DNA of 54,495 nt from Burkholderiaceae bacterium (GTDB taxonomy: Bacteria > Pseudomonadota > Gammaproteobacteria > Burkholderiales > Burkholderiaceae_E): assembly GCA_021463505.1 (NCBI GenBank), contig JAJTYR010000024.1:1-54495 (forward strand), in the 5' to 3' direction. Each line of letters opens with the position of its first letter. Position 1 is the stretch's first letter. The notes beneath the pieces were generated by a model that was not told the origin of the DNA, ran no database searches, and saw only the letters and a program-made list of their open reading frames with translations. Of this stretch, positions 8,126 through 16,765 are shown piece after piece. The translations under genes were made by a program, and so were the position numbers.

Positions 8126-9319
8126 CTACCCGTCGCGTGCAGCGGCAGCGGCCAGTGCCGCGCCCACCAACAGTACCGCCGCCGCCAGCCATGACGGCGC
8201 GGCAAACGAACCGCTGCGTTCGGCGAGCCAGCCGCCGATCGCGGGGCCGGCGATCTGGCCGAGACTGAAGGCGACGGTCATTCGCGCGATCGTCTGATCG
8301 GGGCGATCGGGGGCGAGTTCGCGCGCGGTGGCCAGACCGAGCGCGGTGATTGCCATGAAGGTGCCGCCGAGCAGGGCAGCCCCGACGAGCAGTGCCGCGG
8401 GTCCCTGTCCGGCTGCCGCCAGCGCAACGCCGATCGCCTCGAGCGCGAACGCCGCGACGATCGCCGCATAACTGCCGGTGCGCGCGGCAACCTTCGCCCA
8501 CAGCCAGTTCGACGGCGCCCCGGCCAGTCCCACCACCGCCCAGGTCCAGAATTCCAGCGCCCGGGCGTCGGGTAGCCGGCGCACCATGACGACGAGGAAA
8601 GTGGCGGTGATCACGTAGCCGAACCCCAGGCACCCGTAGGACCAGACCAGCCGCGAGAGCGTGCGCCGCTGCGCCGCCGAGCGGCCAGGATCGGCGTGCG
8701 GTGGCGGCACGGTGCCCGGCGGACGATCGAGGCTGCGCCAGGGGGCGATCGCCAGCAGCACCGACAGCCCGGCCAGCGACCACCACAACAGTGCTGCGCT
8801 CGCGCCTGCCTCGAGGCCCACATAGACCAGCAGCGCGGAGGCTGCGATGCCGATGCCGACGCCGGCGTAGAGCAGGCTGCCAAGCATCGGACGCCCTTCG
8901 CGCGCGATCACCTCGAACACGACCGCCGAGGTGAACACCAGCACGAAGGCACTGGCGAGCCCCGAGGCGAGGCGCACCGCCGCCCAGCCGCCCGCACCGA
9001 CGTCCAGCGCCATCGCCGCGGTGGTGAGCGCGCTCGCCGCCAGACCGACGCGCAGCCAGCCGACGCGTCGCCGTGCGAATGCCGCGTGTGTGGCCAGCAG
9101 CGCGCCGAGCAGGTAGCCGAGGAAGTTGGCCGACGCGATCAGCCCCGCTGCCGACAGCCCGATGCCGGATTCCTCGAGCATCGGCGGCAGCATCGGCGTA
9201 TAGGCGAAGCGCCCGATGCCCATGGCCATCGCCAGGGCACAGGCGCCAGCGCTGGCCACGCCGAGGCCCGTGACCGCCAGAACCGGGGCGTGGCCGCCGC
9301 CTGCCGCGTCACGACTCAC
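8126..9319 (-). CDS. MFS transporter, YbfB/YjiJ family
   Basis: This is a 12-TM major facilitator family protein of 397 residues. The first helix carries the YbfB/YjiJ signature MGIGRFAYTPMLPPM. Long hydrophobic segments such as LLWWSLAGLSVLLAIAPW and ALLVGAALLGGTFMAITAL alternate with short charged loops. The substrate is unknown. The GTG start at 9319 overlaps the stop of serB in a GTGA arrangement, so translation is probably coupled. It is the last gene of an mfd-serB-MFS unit and converges on rimO, with only 7 bases between their stops. Confidence 0.85.
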   Translation of the reverse strand: MSRDAAGGGHAPVLAVTGLGVASAGACALAMAMGIGRFAYTPMLPPMLEESGIGLSAAGLIASANFLGYLLGALLATHAAFARRRVGWLRVGLAASALTTAAMALDVGAGGWAAVRLASGLASAFVLVFTSAVVFEVIAREGRPMLGSLLYAGVGIGIAASALLVYVGLEAGASAALLWWSLAGLSVLLAIAPWRSLDRPPGTVPPPHADPGRSAAQRRTLSRLVWSYGCLGFGYVITATFLVVMVRRLPDARALEFWTWAVVGLAGAPSNWLWAKVAARTGSYAAIVAAFALEAIGVALAAAGQGPAALLVGAALLGGTFMAITALGLATARELAPDRPDQTIARMTVAFSLGQIAGPAIGGWLAERSGSFAAPSWLAAAVLLVGAALAAAAARDG

Positions 9320-10173
9320 GGCGCAGTCGGCAACTGGTCGACGAACCAGTTCAGGATTGCATCGAGCCCGCAGTGGTTGATCGCGTGGGTGGTCTCCGAG
9401 CGCACGATCGGCCTGGCGCGGTAGGCCACCGAGACGCCGGCGATCGACATCATCTGCAGGTCGTTGGCGCCGTCGCCGACGACGATCGCCTGCGCCGGCG
9501 TGCAACCGATCGCCGCGCAGGTCTCCTCGACCGTGCGTCGCTTGACGCTGGCGTTGACGATCTCGCCGAGCACGCGCCCGGTGAGTCGGCCGCCGGCGGT
9601 CTCGAGCGTGTTCGAGCGCGTGAAGTCCAGGTGCAGGCGTGCGGCCAGCCGCTCGGTGAAGAACCGGAAACCACCCGAAACCAGCAGGATCTTCAGGCCC
9701 GCCGCGCGTGCCGCGACGATCAGCGCCTCGGCGCCGGGCGACAGCCGCACGCGCTCGTCGTAGACGCGCTGCAACGCCGATTCGGGCAGGTCGGCGAGCA
9801 GCGCCACGCGCCGGCGCAGACTCTCGTCGTAGTCGGGAATCTCGCCACGCATCGCCGCCTCGGTGATCGCCGCCACCTCGGCCTTGCGGCCCGCGAAGTC
9901 GGCGAGTTCGTCGATGCACTCGATCGTGATCAGCGTCGAGTCCATGTCGAAGGCGATCAGCCGGTAATCGGACAAGCGTGTCGCCAGCGGCACGATTTCG
10001 GCATCGACGCCAACGGCATCGGCGATCTCGCCGACCTGATCGCCGTCGATGGTCACCGGCTCCCAGGTGGCGAGCTGGGGCAGGTGCAGCGTGGGCGCGC
10101 GTCCGAGGGCAGCGCGGAACGCGTCGACCGCGGCTTCGCAGAGCTGCGGGTGCTGGACCACCAGCCGGCTCAT
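9316..10173 (-). CDS. serB: Phosphoserine phosphatase
   Basis: SerB removes phosphate from O-phospho-L-serine, the last step of serine synthesis. It is a HAD-superfamily enzyme of 285 residues. The nucleophile motif is FDMDSTLITIECIDELA (first Asp attacks, second Asp is the acid). The Ser of motif II is in LVSGGFRFF, and VVGDGANDLQMM is the motif III/IV Mg-binding region. An N-terminal region of about 75 residues (ACT-like) precedes the HAD core. The gene lies 55 bases after mfd on the same strand, and its stop overlaps the MFS start. Confidence 0.95.
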   Translation of the reverse strand: MSRLVVQHPQLCEAAVDAFRAALGRAPTLHLPQLATWEPVTIDGDQVGEIADAVGVDAEIVPLATRLSDYRLIAFDMDSTLITIECIDELADFAGRKAEVAAITEAAMRGEIPDYDESLRRRVALLADLPESALQRVYDERVRLSPGAEALIVAARAAGLKILLVSGGFRFFTERLAARLHLDFTRSNTLETAGGRLTGRVLGEIVNASVKRRTVEETCAAIGCTPAQAIVVGDGANDLQMMSIAGVSVAYRARPIVRSETTHAINHCGLDAILNWFVDQLPTAP

Positions 10174-10228
10174 GGCGGCGCGCTCCGCGCAGCCCGGGCG
10201 GCCGAAAGGCCCGTCGCCACCGGCAGCA

Positions 10229-13200
10229 TCATGCGGCGGCCGCCTTGCTGCGGAGGCCGGCGAGGATCTCCCGGATGCGGCTCAGCCGCGCGTCCAGATC
10301 GGGCGTCGCGATCGTGAAGCGCAGGCGATCCGGGCCTGCGAGCTTCACGTCGCGCCGCTGCTGGATCAGGCGCACGATGGCCGCGGGCTCGATCGGCGGG
10401 TCGGGGACGAACTGCAACACGATCGCTTCGGCCGCGGCGTCGATGCGCGCAATTCCGAGCGGTTGCGATGCAATGCGCAGCCGGTGCGTCTCGACGAGCG
10501 CGCGGGTCGCCTCGGGCAACTTGCCGAAACGGTCGACCAGTTCCTCGCGCAACGCGTCGAGCGCCTCGGCGGAGCCGCAGTGGGCCATTCTCTTGTAGAG
10601 GGCGAGCCGCTCGTGCACGTCGTGGCAATAGTCGGCCGGCAGCAGTGCCGGCACGTGCAACCTGATCTCGATGGTCGCCGCGAGCGGCGCCGAGACGTCG
10701 GGTTCGCGCCCTGCCTTCAGCGCGCGCACCGCCTCGTTCAGCATCTCGGCGTAGAGGGCGAAACCCACCTCCTGCATGTCGCCCGACTGTGATTCGCCGA
10801 GCACTTCGCCGGCGCCGCGGATCTCCAGGTCGTGCATCGCCAGGTAGAAGCCCGCGCCGAGTTCTTCCATGGCCTGGATGGCTTCGAGCCGCTTGACCGC
10901 GTCGCGTGTGATCGCCGCTTCGTCGGGAATCATCAGGTAGGCGTAGGCCTGGTGGTGCGAGCGGCCGACGCGACCGCGCAGCTGGTGCAGCTGGGCGAGC
11001 CCGAAACGGTCGGCGCGGTGGATCACGATCGTGTTCGCAGTGGGCACGTCGATGCCGGTTTCGACGATCGTGGTGCACAGCAGCACGTTGCAGCGCTGCT
11101 GGTGGAAGTCGCGCATCACGCGTTCGAGTTCGCGTTCGGGCATCTGGCCGTGGGCGACCGCGATGCGCGCTTCGGGCACCAGCTCGGCGAGCCGTGCGCG
11201 GCGATGCTCGATGGTGTCGACCTCGTTATGCAGGAAATAGGCCTGGCCGCCGCGCTTCAACTCGCGCAGCAGTGCTTCGCGGATCGTGCCCTCCGATTCG
11301 CGCCGGACGAAGGTCTTGATCGCCAGCCGCTTTTGCGGCGCGGTGGCGATCACCGAGAAGTCGCGGATGCCTTCGAGGCTCATGGCCAGCGTGCGCGGAA
11401 TCGGGGTCGCCGTCAGCGTCAGCACGTCGACTTCGGCGCGCAGCGCCTTCAGCGCCTCCTTCTGGCGCACCCCGAAGCGGTGTTCCTCGTCGATGATCAC
11501 CAGCCCGAGCCGCGGGAACGCCACTTCGGCCGACAGCAGCTTGTGCGTGCCGATGACGATGTCGACGCGTCCCGCCTTGATGTCGGCGATCGCCGCGCGG
11601 CTCTCCTTCGAGGAGCGGAAGCGCGACAATTCGACCAGCTTCACCGGCAGTTCGGCGAAGCGCTCGGCGAAGGTGCGGAAGTGCTGCTCGGCCAGAAGCG
11701 TGGTGGGGGCCAGGATGGCGACCTGCCTGCCATCGGACACCGCGACGAACGCGGCGCGCAGCGCCACTTCGGTCTTGCCGAAGCCGACGTCGCCGCACAC
11801 CAGCCGGTCCATCGGCTTGCCCGACACCATGTCCTGGATCACCGCGTGAATGGCAGCGTTCTGGTCGGGCGTCTCCTCGAACGGAAAGCCGTCGGCGAAT
11901 GCCTCGTAGTCGCGCGTGGCGAAGGCGAACGCGTGGCCGGTGCGTGCGGCACGGCGCGCGTACAGGTTCAGCAGTTCGGCGGCGGCGTCGCGCGCGCGGC
12001 GTGCGGCGCGCGCGCGCGCCTTCTCCCACTGATCCGAGCCCAACTGGTGCAGCGGCGCATCTTCGGGACTCGCGCCGCTGTAGCGGCCGATCACGTGCAG
12101 TTGGGATACCGGCACGTACAGCGTGGCCTGGTTCGCGTAGCCGAGATGCAGGAACTCGGTCGGCCCGTCGCCGAGGTCCAGCGTCACCAACCCCTGATAA
12201 CGGCCGATACCGTGCTGGGCGTGCACCACCGGGTCGCCGATCTTCAGCTCGGAGAGGTCGCGGATGATCGCGTCGACGTCGGTCTGCGACTCGCGCCGGC
12301 TGCGGCGTGCGCGGTGCGCGCTGCCGGCGAACAGCTCGGATTCGGTGAGTACCGCGACGCCGGCCGTGGGCAGCGCGAAGCCCTCCTGCAGCGGGCCGAC
12401 GACGAGTGCCGCCGCGGTCGCGCTGTCGGCGAAAGCACTCCAGTCGTCGAGCGCCGGCAGCGCCAGGCCGTGTTCGCCGAACAGTTGCGCGAGCGTCTCC
12501 CGGCGCCCGACCGATTCGGCCACGACCAGTGTGCGCAGTGTGCCCGAGGCGACGAACGCGCCCAGCCGCTCCACCGGATTGGCGGCCCGGCGATCCACCG
12601 ACACGTCGGGCAGTGCGGACCCGAACGACGCACCGTTGCGCGATGGCGCCGGCGCACCGGCATCGGCGCTGACCGCGCCGGTGGCAGCGTCGGCGCAGGC
12701 GATCGCCCAGCGCCCGAAGCGCCGCGCCTCGACGAAGAACTGGCCGGCGTCGATGAACAGCTGCCCGGGGGCGAGCAGCGGCCGCTCGGGGTCGTGCGAC
12801 AGGAAGCGGAAGCGCTGGCCGGCTTCCTCGGCGAAGCGGCGCGCGGTCTCGTCGACGTCGCCGTGCGTGAGCACCAGCGCCGCCTTGGGCAGGTAGTCGA
12901 ACAGCGTGGCGGTGCTTTCGTGAAACAGCGGCAACCAGTACTCGATGCCGGCCGGGGCGATGCCGTTGCCGACGTCGCGATAGAGCGTGCTGCGTGACGG
13001 ATCACCTTCGAAGTGCTCGCGCCAGCGGCTGCGGAATGCGGTGCGGGCGGCTTCGTCCATCGGGAATTCGCGCGCCGGCAGCAGGCGCACGCGCTCGATC
13101 GGATAGAGGCTGCGCTGGCTGTCCGGGTCGAAGGTGCGGATCGATTCGATTTCGTCGCCGAACAGGTCGAGCCGCAAGGGCAGCGGCGAACCGGTCGGAA

Positions 13201-13837
13201 AGAGGTCGAGCAGGCCGCCGCGTACGCAGTACTCGCCCGGATGGACCACCTGCGCCACGTGCTCGTAGCCGGCCCGTATCAGCTGGTCGCGCAGTCTGGC
13301 CTCGTCGAGCCGCTGCCCCTTGTGAAAGAAGAAGGTGTGCGAGGCGATGAACGACGGCGGCGCCAGCCGGTGCAGTGCGGTGGCCGCGGGCACCAGGAGT
13401 ACGTCGCAGTCGCCCCCCTGCAGCGCGTAGAGCGTCGACAGGCGTTCGGAGACCAGGTCCTGGTGCGGGGAGAAGGCGTCGTACGGCAGGGTTTCCCAGT
13501 CGGGCAGCAGCAACACGCGCAGCCGCGGTGCGAACCAGCGGATCTCGTCGGCGAGCCGCTGCGCGTCGGGAGCGCCCGCGGCGACGATGGCCAGCGTGCG
13601 TCCGGCGCCCGCCTCGCGCGTGGCCAGGCGGGCCAGCAGCAGCGCGTCGGCCGATCCGTGGCAGCGCGGCAACGTGCGCACCTGGCCGGGCATGGGCGCA
13701 GGGTGCGCGTCGAGCAGTGCACCGAACGCAGCCGGCGCGCGGGGCGCAGCGGCATGCGCCAGGGTGCGGACTGCGCCGGCGGCAGCCTGCGCGGACGGCA
13801 GGGCGTGGGTGGTCAAGGCAACGATCGGCGCAGGCAA
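10229..13837 (-). CDS. mfd: Transcription-repair coupling factor Mfd
   Basis: Mfd removes stalled RNA polymerase at DNA lesions and recruits UvrA. The protein has an N-terminal UvrB-like region (HGSADALLLARLA; LLPDWETLPYDAFSPHQD), an RNA-polymerase-interacting CarD-like domain (GDPVVHAQHGIGRYQGL), and a RecG-like translocase with GDVGFGKTEVA (Walker A), IIDEEHRFGV (motif II) and QLRGRVGRS (motif VI). A C-terminal TRCF domain closes it. The TTG at 13837 gives about 1202 residues; TTG 13816 and ATG 13693 are alternatives. I prefer 13837 because a TAGAAT hexamer sits exactly 7 nt upstream, as for other genes here, and the extra codons have coding-like third positions. serB follows. Confidence 0.95.
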   Translation of the reverse strand: MPAPIVALTTHALPSAQAAAGAVRTLAHAAAPRAPAAFGALLDAHPAPMPGQVRTLPRCHGSADALLLARLATREAGAGRTLAIVAAGAPDAQRLADEIRWFAPRLRVLLLPDWETLPYDAFSPHQDLVSERLSTLYALQGGDCDVLLVPAATALHRLAPPSFIASHTFFFHKGQRLDEARLRDQLIRAGYEHVAQVVHPGEYCVRGGLLDLFPTGSPLPLRLDLFGDEIESIRTFDPDSQRSLYPIERVRLLPAREFPMDEAARTAFRSRWREHFEGDPSRSTLYRDVGNGIAPAGIEYWLPLFHESTATLFDYLPKAALVLTHGDVDETARRFAEEAGQRFRFLSHDPERPLLAPGQLFIDAGQFFVEARRFGRWAIACADAATGAVSADAGAPAPSRNGASFGSALPDVSVDRRAANPVERLGAFVASGTLRTLVVAESVGRRETLAQLFGEHGLALPALDDWSAFADSATAAALVVGPLQEGFALPTAGVAVLTESELFAGSAHRARRSRRESQTDVDAIIRDLSELKIGDPVVHAQHGIGRYQGLVTLDLGDGPTEFLHLGYANQATLYVPVSQLHVIGRYSGASPEDAPLHQLGSDQWEKARARAARRARDAAAELLNLYARRAARTGHAFAFATRDYEAFADGFPFEETPDQNAAIHAVIQDMVSGKPMDRLVCGDVGFGKTEVALRAAFVAVSDGRQVAILAPTTLLAEQHFRTFAERFAELPVKLVELSRFRSSKESRAAIADIKAGRVDIVIGTHKLLSAEVAFPRLGLVIIDEEHRFGVRQKEALKALRAEVDVLTLTATPIPRTLAMSLEGIRDFSVIATAPQKRLAIKTFVRRESEGTIREALLRELKRGGQAYFLHNEVDTIEHRRARLAELVPEARIAVAHGQMPERELERVMRDFHQQRCNVLLCTTIVETGIDVPTANTIVIHRADRFGLAQLHQLRGRVGRSHHQAYAYLMIPDEAAITRDAVKRLEAIQAMEELGAGFYLAMHDLEIRGAGEVLGESQSGDMQEVGFALYAEMLNEAVRALKAGREPDVSAPLAATIEIRLHVPALLPADYCHDVHERLALYKRMAHCGSAEALDALREELVDRFGKLPEATRALVETHRLRIASQPLGIARIDAAAEAIVLQFVPDPPIEPAAIVRLIQQRRDVKLAGPDRLRFTIATPDLDARLSRIREILAGLRSKAAAA

Positions 13838-13850
13838 GACTACAATTCTA
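13838..13850 (-). promoter_or_regulatory. -10-like hexamer just before mfd
   Basis: On the minus strand TAGAAT (13850-13845) is followed by seven bases and then the TTG at 13837. No Shine-Dalgarno sequence is present. This is the same geometry seen before bamD, tsaB and others, and would give a leaderless mfd mRNA. It overlaps a plus-strand TACAAT. Support is weaker than for bamD because the mfd start codon itself is uncertain. Confidence 0.4.
13841..13846 (+). promoter_or_regulatory. -10 hexamer for ispD-ispF
   Basis: TACAAT on the plus strand would start transcription near 13853, about 36 bases before the ispD GTG. No good -35 is visible. It shares bases with the minus-strand TAGAAT of mfd, so the two promoters could not be occupied at the same time. 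Confidence 0.4.
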
Positions 13851-13888
13851 GCTTTTCGCCGCTGTCGACGTCGGCAGACCTGCAAGCC

Positions 13889-14584
13889 GTGTCCGGACCC
13901 GCCGCCCGCTTCTTCGCCGTCGTTCCCGCCGCGGGTGCCGGCACCCGCCTGGGCGCGACGCAGCCCAAGCAATACCTGGCTCTGGCCGGCAAGCCGATGC
14001 TGCGCTGGAGCGTCGACGCGCTGCTGGCGGTGCAGTGGATCGAGCGTGTGCTGGTCGTGGCCGCACCCGGCGATGAGCGGGCGGGTGCACTGCTGGCCGG
14101 GGTTTCGCGGGTGCAGGTGCTCGCCGCGGGCGGCGCGACCCGGCGCGACTCGGTGCTTGCCGGGCTGCGATCGCTCGCCGGGGCGGGCGCGCGCGACGAC
14201 GATTGGGTGCTGGTGCACGACGCGGCGCGCCCGGGGCTCGCGCCTTCGCTTCTGGCGCGCTTGCGCGACGGCCTCGGCCAGTCGGCGATCGGCGGGCTGC
14301 TCTCGCTGCCGGTCAGCGACACCGTGAAGCGCACCGCCGACGATCGCCGGTCGATCGCCGCGACGGTCGAGCGCGAACGGCTCTGGCTGGCGCAGACGCC
14401 ACAGATGTTCCGGCTGCGGCTGTTGCTCGATGCACTGCTCGCGCACCCCGAGGTGACCGACGAAGCGGCGGCGGTCGAACGTGCCGGGCACGCGCCGCTG
14501 CTGGTCGAAGGGGCGCGGGCGAATTTCAAGGTGACCACTGCGGAAGACCTCGAACTGATGCGTGCGCTGCTGGAGCGAAGATGA
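13889..14584 (+). CDS. ispD: 2-C-methyl-D-erythritol 4-phosphate cytidylyltransferase
   Basis: IspD couples CTP to MEP in the non-mevalonate isoprenoid pathway. The 231-residue protein has the nucleotidyltransferase motif [11 protein letters not shown] followed by [13 protein letters not shown]. It also has LVHDAARP, the Thr-Asp of the SVSDTVKR-like segment ([10 protein letters not shown]) and QTPQMFR. The chosen start is GTG at 13889 (Val-Ser-Gly-Pro), about 12 residues before the motif, as in relatives. Its stop overlaps the ispF ATG (ATGA), so the two are co-translated. The adjacent hpn genes elsewhere in the window consume isoprenoids. Confidence 0.94.
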   Translation: MSGPAARFFAVVPAAGAGTRLGATQPKQYLALAGKPMLRWSVDALLAVQWIERVLVVAAPGDERAGALLAGVSRVQVLAAGGATRRDSVLAGLRSLAGAGARDDDWVLVHDAARPGLAPSLLARLRDGLGQSAIGGLLSLPVSDTVKRTADDRRSIAATVERERLWLAQTPQMFRLRLLLDALLAHPEVTDEAAAVERAGHAPLLVEGARANFKVTTAEDLELMRALLERR

Positions 14585-15072
14585 ACATCCGGGTCGGGCA
14601 GGGCTACGACGTGCACGCGCTGGTGCCGGGGCGCCGGCTGGTGATCGGCGGGATCGAGGTGCCGCACGGCCACGGCCTGCTCGGGCACTCCGACGCCGAC
14701 GTCCTGCTGCACGCGATCACCGATGCGCTGCTCGGCGCGGCCGCACTCGGCGACATCGGCCGGCACTTCCCCGACAGCGACGCGCGCTGGCGCGACGCCG
14801 ACAGTACGGTGTTGCTGGCCGAGGCGGCGCGACTCGTGCGCGCTGCCGGCTGGGAGATCGGCAATGTCGACGCGACGGTGATCGCCCAGGCACCGAAGCT
14901 CGCCGCACACCTGCCGCGGATGATCGAGCGGATCACCGCGGCGCTCGCCGTTGGCCCCGGGCAGGTCGGGGTCAAGGCCAAGACCGGCGAGCGGCTCGGT
15001 TTCACGGGGCGCGGCGAGGGCATCGCGGCGCAGGCGGTGGCCCTGCTGGTGGCACGTTCGGTGGGGGCTTGA
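14581..15072 (+). CDS. ispF: 2-C-methyl-D-erythritol 2,4-cyclodiphosphate synthase
   Basis: IspF cyclises CDP-ME 2-phosphate to MEcPP, releasing CMP. The 163-residue protein carries the metal-binding Asp-X-His near the N-terminus (GQGYDVHAL) and the second His in [14 protein letters not shown]. The C-terminal [17 protein letters not shown] signature is also present. The length is standard. The ATG overlaps the ispD stop codon by four bases. Confidence 0.96.
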   Translation: MNIRVGQGYDVHALVPGRRLVIGGIEVPHGHGLLGHSDADVLLHAITDALLGAAALGDIGRHFPDSDARWRDADSTVLLAEAARLVRAAGWEIGNVDATVIAQAPKLAAHLPRMIERITAALAVGPGQVGVKAKTGERLGFTGRGEGIAAQAVALLVARSVGA

Positions 15073-15135
15073 GGCAGGTCAAGCGCTGCCCGGTGGTCGC
15101 GGCCGTCCGGACGCGGCGCAAGCGGCGCGTTTCGG

Positions 15136-15172
15136 TACACTGAGCAGTTCGCGAGCCGCGTCGCTTCGCGAA
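15136..15172 (+). promoter_or_regulatory. Possible promoter and inverted repeat upstream of the TrpB2 gene
   Basis: A TACACT hexamer (15136-15141) could serve as a -10, with transcription starting near 15148. At that point there is a 7-bp inverted repeat, TTCGCGA (15148-15154) and TCGCGAA (15166-15172), separated by 11 bases. It could be an operator overlapping the start site or a 5' hairpin. No -35 is clear. The leader to the ATG at 15223 would be about 75 bases. Confidence 0.3.
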
Positions 15173-15222
15173 GGCGAGCATGCAGCACCGCGGCCCGCAC
15201 CAACCACAAAGGGGAGACGACA

Positions 15223-16593
15223 ATGGGCGAACAGACCAAGTACCTGCTCGACGAAAGCCGCATTCCGAAGCGCTGGTACAACATCCAGGCCGACCTGCCG
15301 AAACCGCTGGCGCCGGTGCTGCATCCGGGCACGCTGCAGCCGATCGGGCCCGACGACCTCGCACCGCTGTTCCCGATGGCGCTCATCATGCAGGAGGTCA
15401 CCACCGAGCGCGAGATCGACATCCCCGAGCCGGTGCGCGACATCTACCGCTTGTGGCGTCCGAGCCCGCTGGTCCGCGCCCACCGACTCGAGAAGGCACT
15501 CGGCACCCCGGCGAAGATCTTCTACAAGTACGAGGGTGTCAGCCCCGCCGGCAGCCACAAGCCCAACACCGCGGTCGCGCAGGCGTTCTACAACCGCGAG
15601 GCCGGCATCACGCGGCTCACGACGGAGACCGGTGCCGGACAGTGGGGCTCGTCGCTCGCCTTCGCCGGCGCACTGTTCGGCATCGACGTCACCGTGTACC
15701 AGGTGCGTGTGTCGTATGACCAGAAGCCGTACCGGCGCGCGCTGATGGAGACCTACGGCGCACGCTGCGTGGCGTCGCCGTCCAGTGAAACCGAGTATGG
15801 GCGCGCGGTGCTCGCGAAGCGCCCCGATCACCCCGGCAGTCTGGGCATCGCGATCTCCGAGGCTGTGGAAGTCGCCGCGAAGAACGACGACACCAAGTAC
15901 GCGCTCGGCTCGGTGCTCAACCACGTGATGCTGCACCAGACGGTCGTCGGCCAGGAGGCGATCGAGCAGATGCAGATGGCCGACGCGTTTCCCGACGTGA
16001 TCATCGGCTGCACCGGCGGCGGGTCGAACTTCGCCGGGCTGGTGTTTCCGTTCATCGGTCAGGGCCTGCGCGGCGGCAGGAAGTCGCGCGTCGTCGCGGT
16101 CGAGCCCGCGGCGTGCCCGACGCTCACTCGCGGAAAGCTGGCGTACGACTTCGGCGACACCGGGCACATGACGCCGCTGGTGAAGATGCACACGCTCGGC
16201 TCGACCTTCACGCCACCGGGGTTCCACGCCGGCGGTCTGCGCTATCACGGCATGGGCCCGCTCATCTCGCACCTGCTCGACCTCGGGTTGATCGAGGCCG
16301 TGGCCTATCAGCAGACCGAGTGCTTTACCGCCGGTGTCCAGTTCGCGCGCACCGAGGGGATCGTTCCGGCACCCGAGGCGACCCACGCGGTCAAGGCTGC
16401 GATCGACGAAGCGCTGCGCTGCAAGCGTGAAGGCCGTTCGGAGACGATCCTCTTCAACCTCTCCGGCCACGGCCACTTCGACATGGCCGCCTACATGGCC
16501 TACAGCGCCGGCACGCTCACCGACCAGTCGTACAGCGAGCAGGAACTCGCGATGGCACTGGCCGGCCTGCCGAGCGTTCCCGAGCCGGCCTGA
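15223..16593 (+). CDS. TrpB2-type tryptophan synthase beta-like PLP enzyme
   Basis: This belongs to the TrpB2 branch of the tryptophan synthase beta family (456 residues, longer than the roughly 400 of TrpB1). The PLP lysine is Lys113 in [19 protein letters not shown] and the phosphate-binding CTGGGSN loop follow. TrpB2 enzymes make Trp from indole plus serine or phosphoserine, often without TrpA, and may salvage indole; beta-only enzymes can also deaminate serine to pyruvate. No trpA is nearby. The ATG has a strong GGGGAG ribosome binding site. A terminator follows, so it is probably its own transcription unit ahead of the E1 operon. Confidence 0.9.
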   Translation: MGEQTKYLLDESRIPKRWYNIQADLPKPLAPVLHPGTLQPIGPDDLAPLFPMALIMQEVTTEREIDIPEPVRDIYRLWRPSPLVRAHRLEKALGTPAKIFYKYEGVSPAGSHKPNTAVAQAFYNREAGITRLTTETGAGQWGSSLAFAGALFGIDVTVYQVRVSYDQKPYRRALMETYGARCVASPSSETEYGRAVLAKRPDHPGSLGIAISEAVEVAAKNDDTKYALGSVLNHVMLHQTVVGQEAIEQMQMADAFPDVIIGCTGGGSNFAGLVFPFIGQGLRGGRKSRVVAVEPAACPTLTRGKLAYDFGDTGHMTPLVKMHTLGSTFTPPGFHAGGLRYHGMGPLISHLLDLGLIEAVAYQQTECFTAGVQFARTEGIVPAPEATHAVKAAIDEALRCKREGRSETILFNLSGHGHFDMAAYMAYSAGTLTDQSYSEQELAMALAGLPSVPEPA

Positions 16594-16620
16594 CCGGAGC
16601 GGCCCGAACGGGCCGGACAC

Positions 16621-16653
16621 CCGCCGGGGCGAAGGCGCCCCGGCGGCGTTTCC
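16621..16653 (+). terminator. Rho-independent terminator after the TrpB2 gene
   Basis: An 11-bp GC-rich stem (16621-16631 with 16636-16646) closes an AAGG tetraloop. It is followed by a moderately T-rich tail (CGTTTCCTT). It separates the TrpB2 gene from the E1 operon. Confidence 0.7.
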
Positions 16654-16765
16654 TTCACTTTCCCCGAGCAACGCCCTGCGCATTGACCCGGATCAACCGG
16701 CCGATGGGCAGGAAGCGTATGAGTCCGTCTCTGGAAGGCATCGTGCCGGCGAAGGAGGGGAGACC

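Noticed and set aside
10832-12997. A 721-codon plus-strand frame inside mfd
   Set aside because: Fully antisense to the conserved Mfd helicase domains, with no start signal or recognisable motif.
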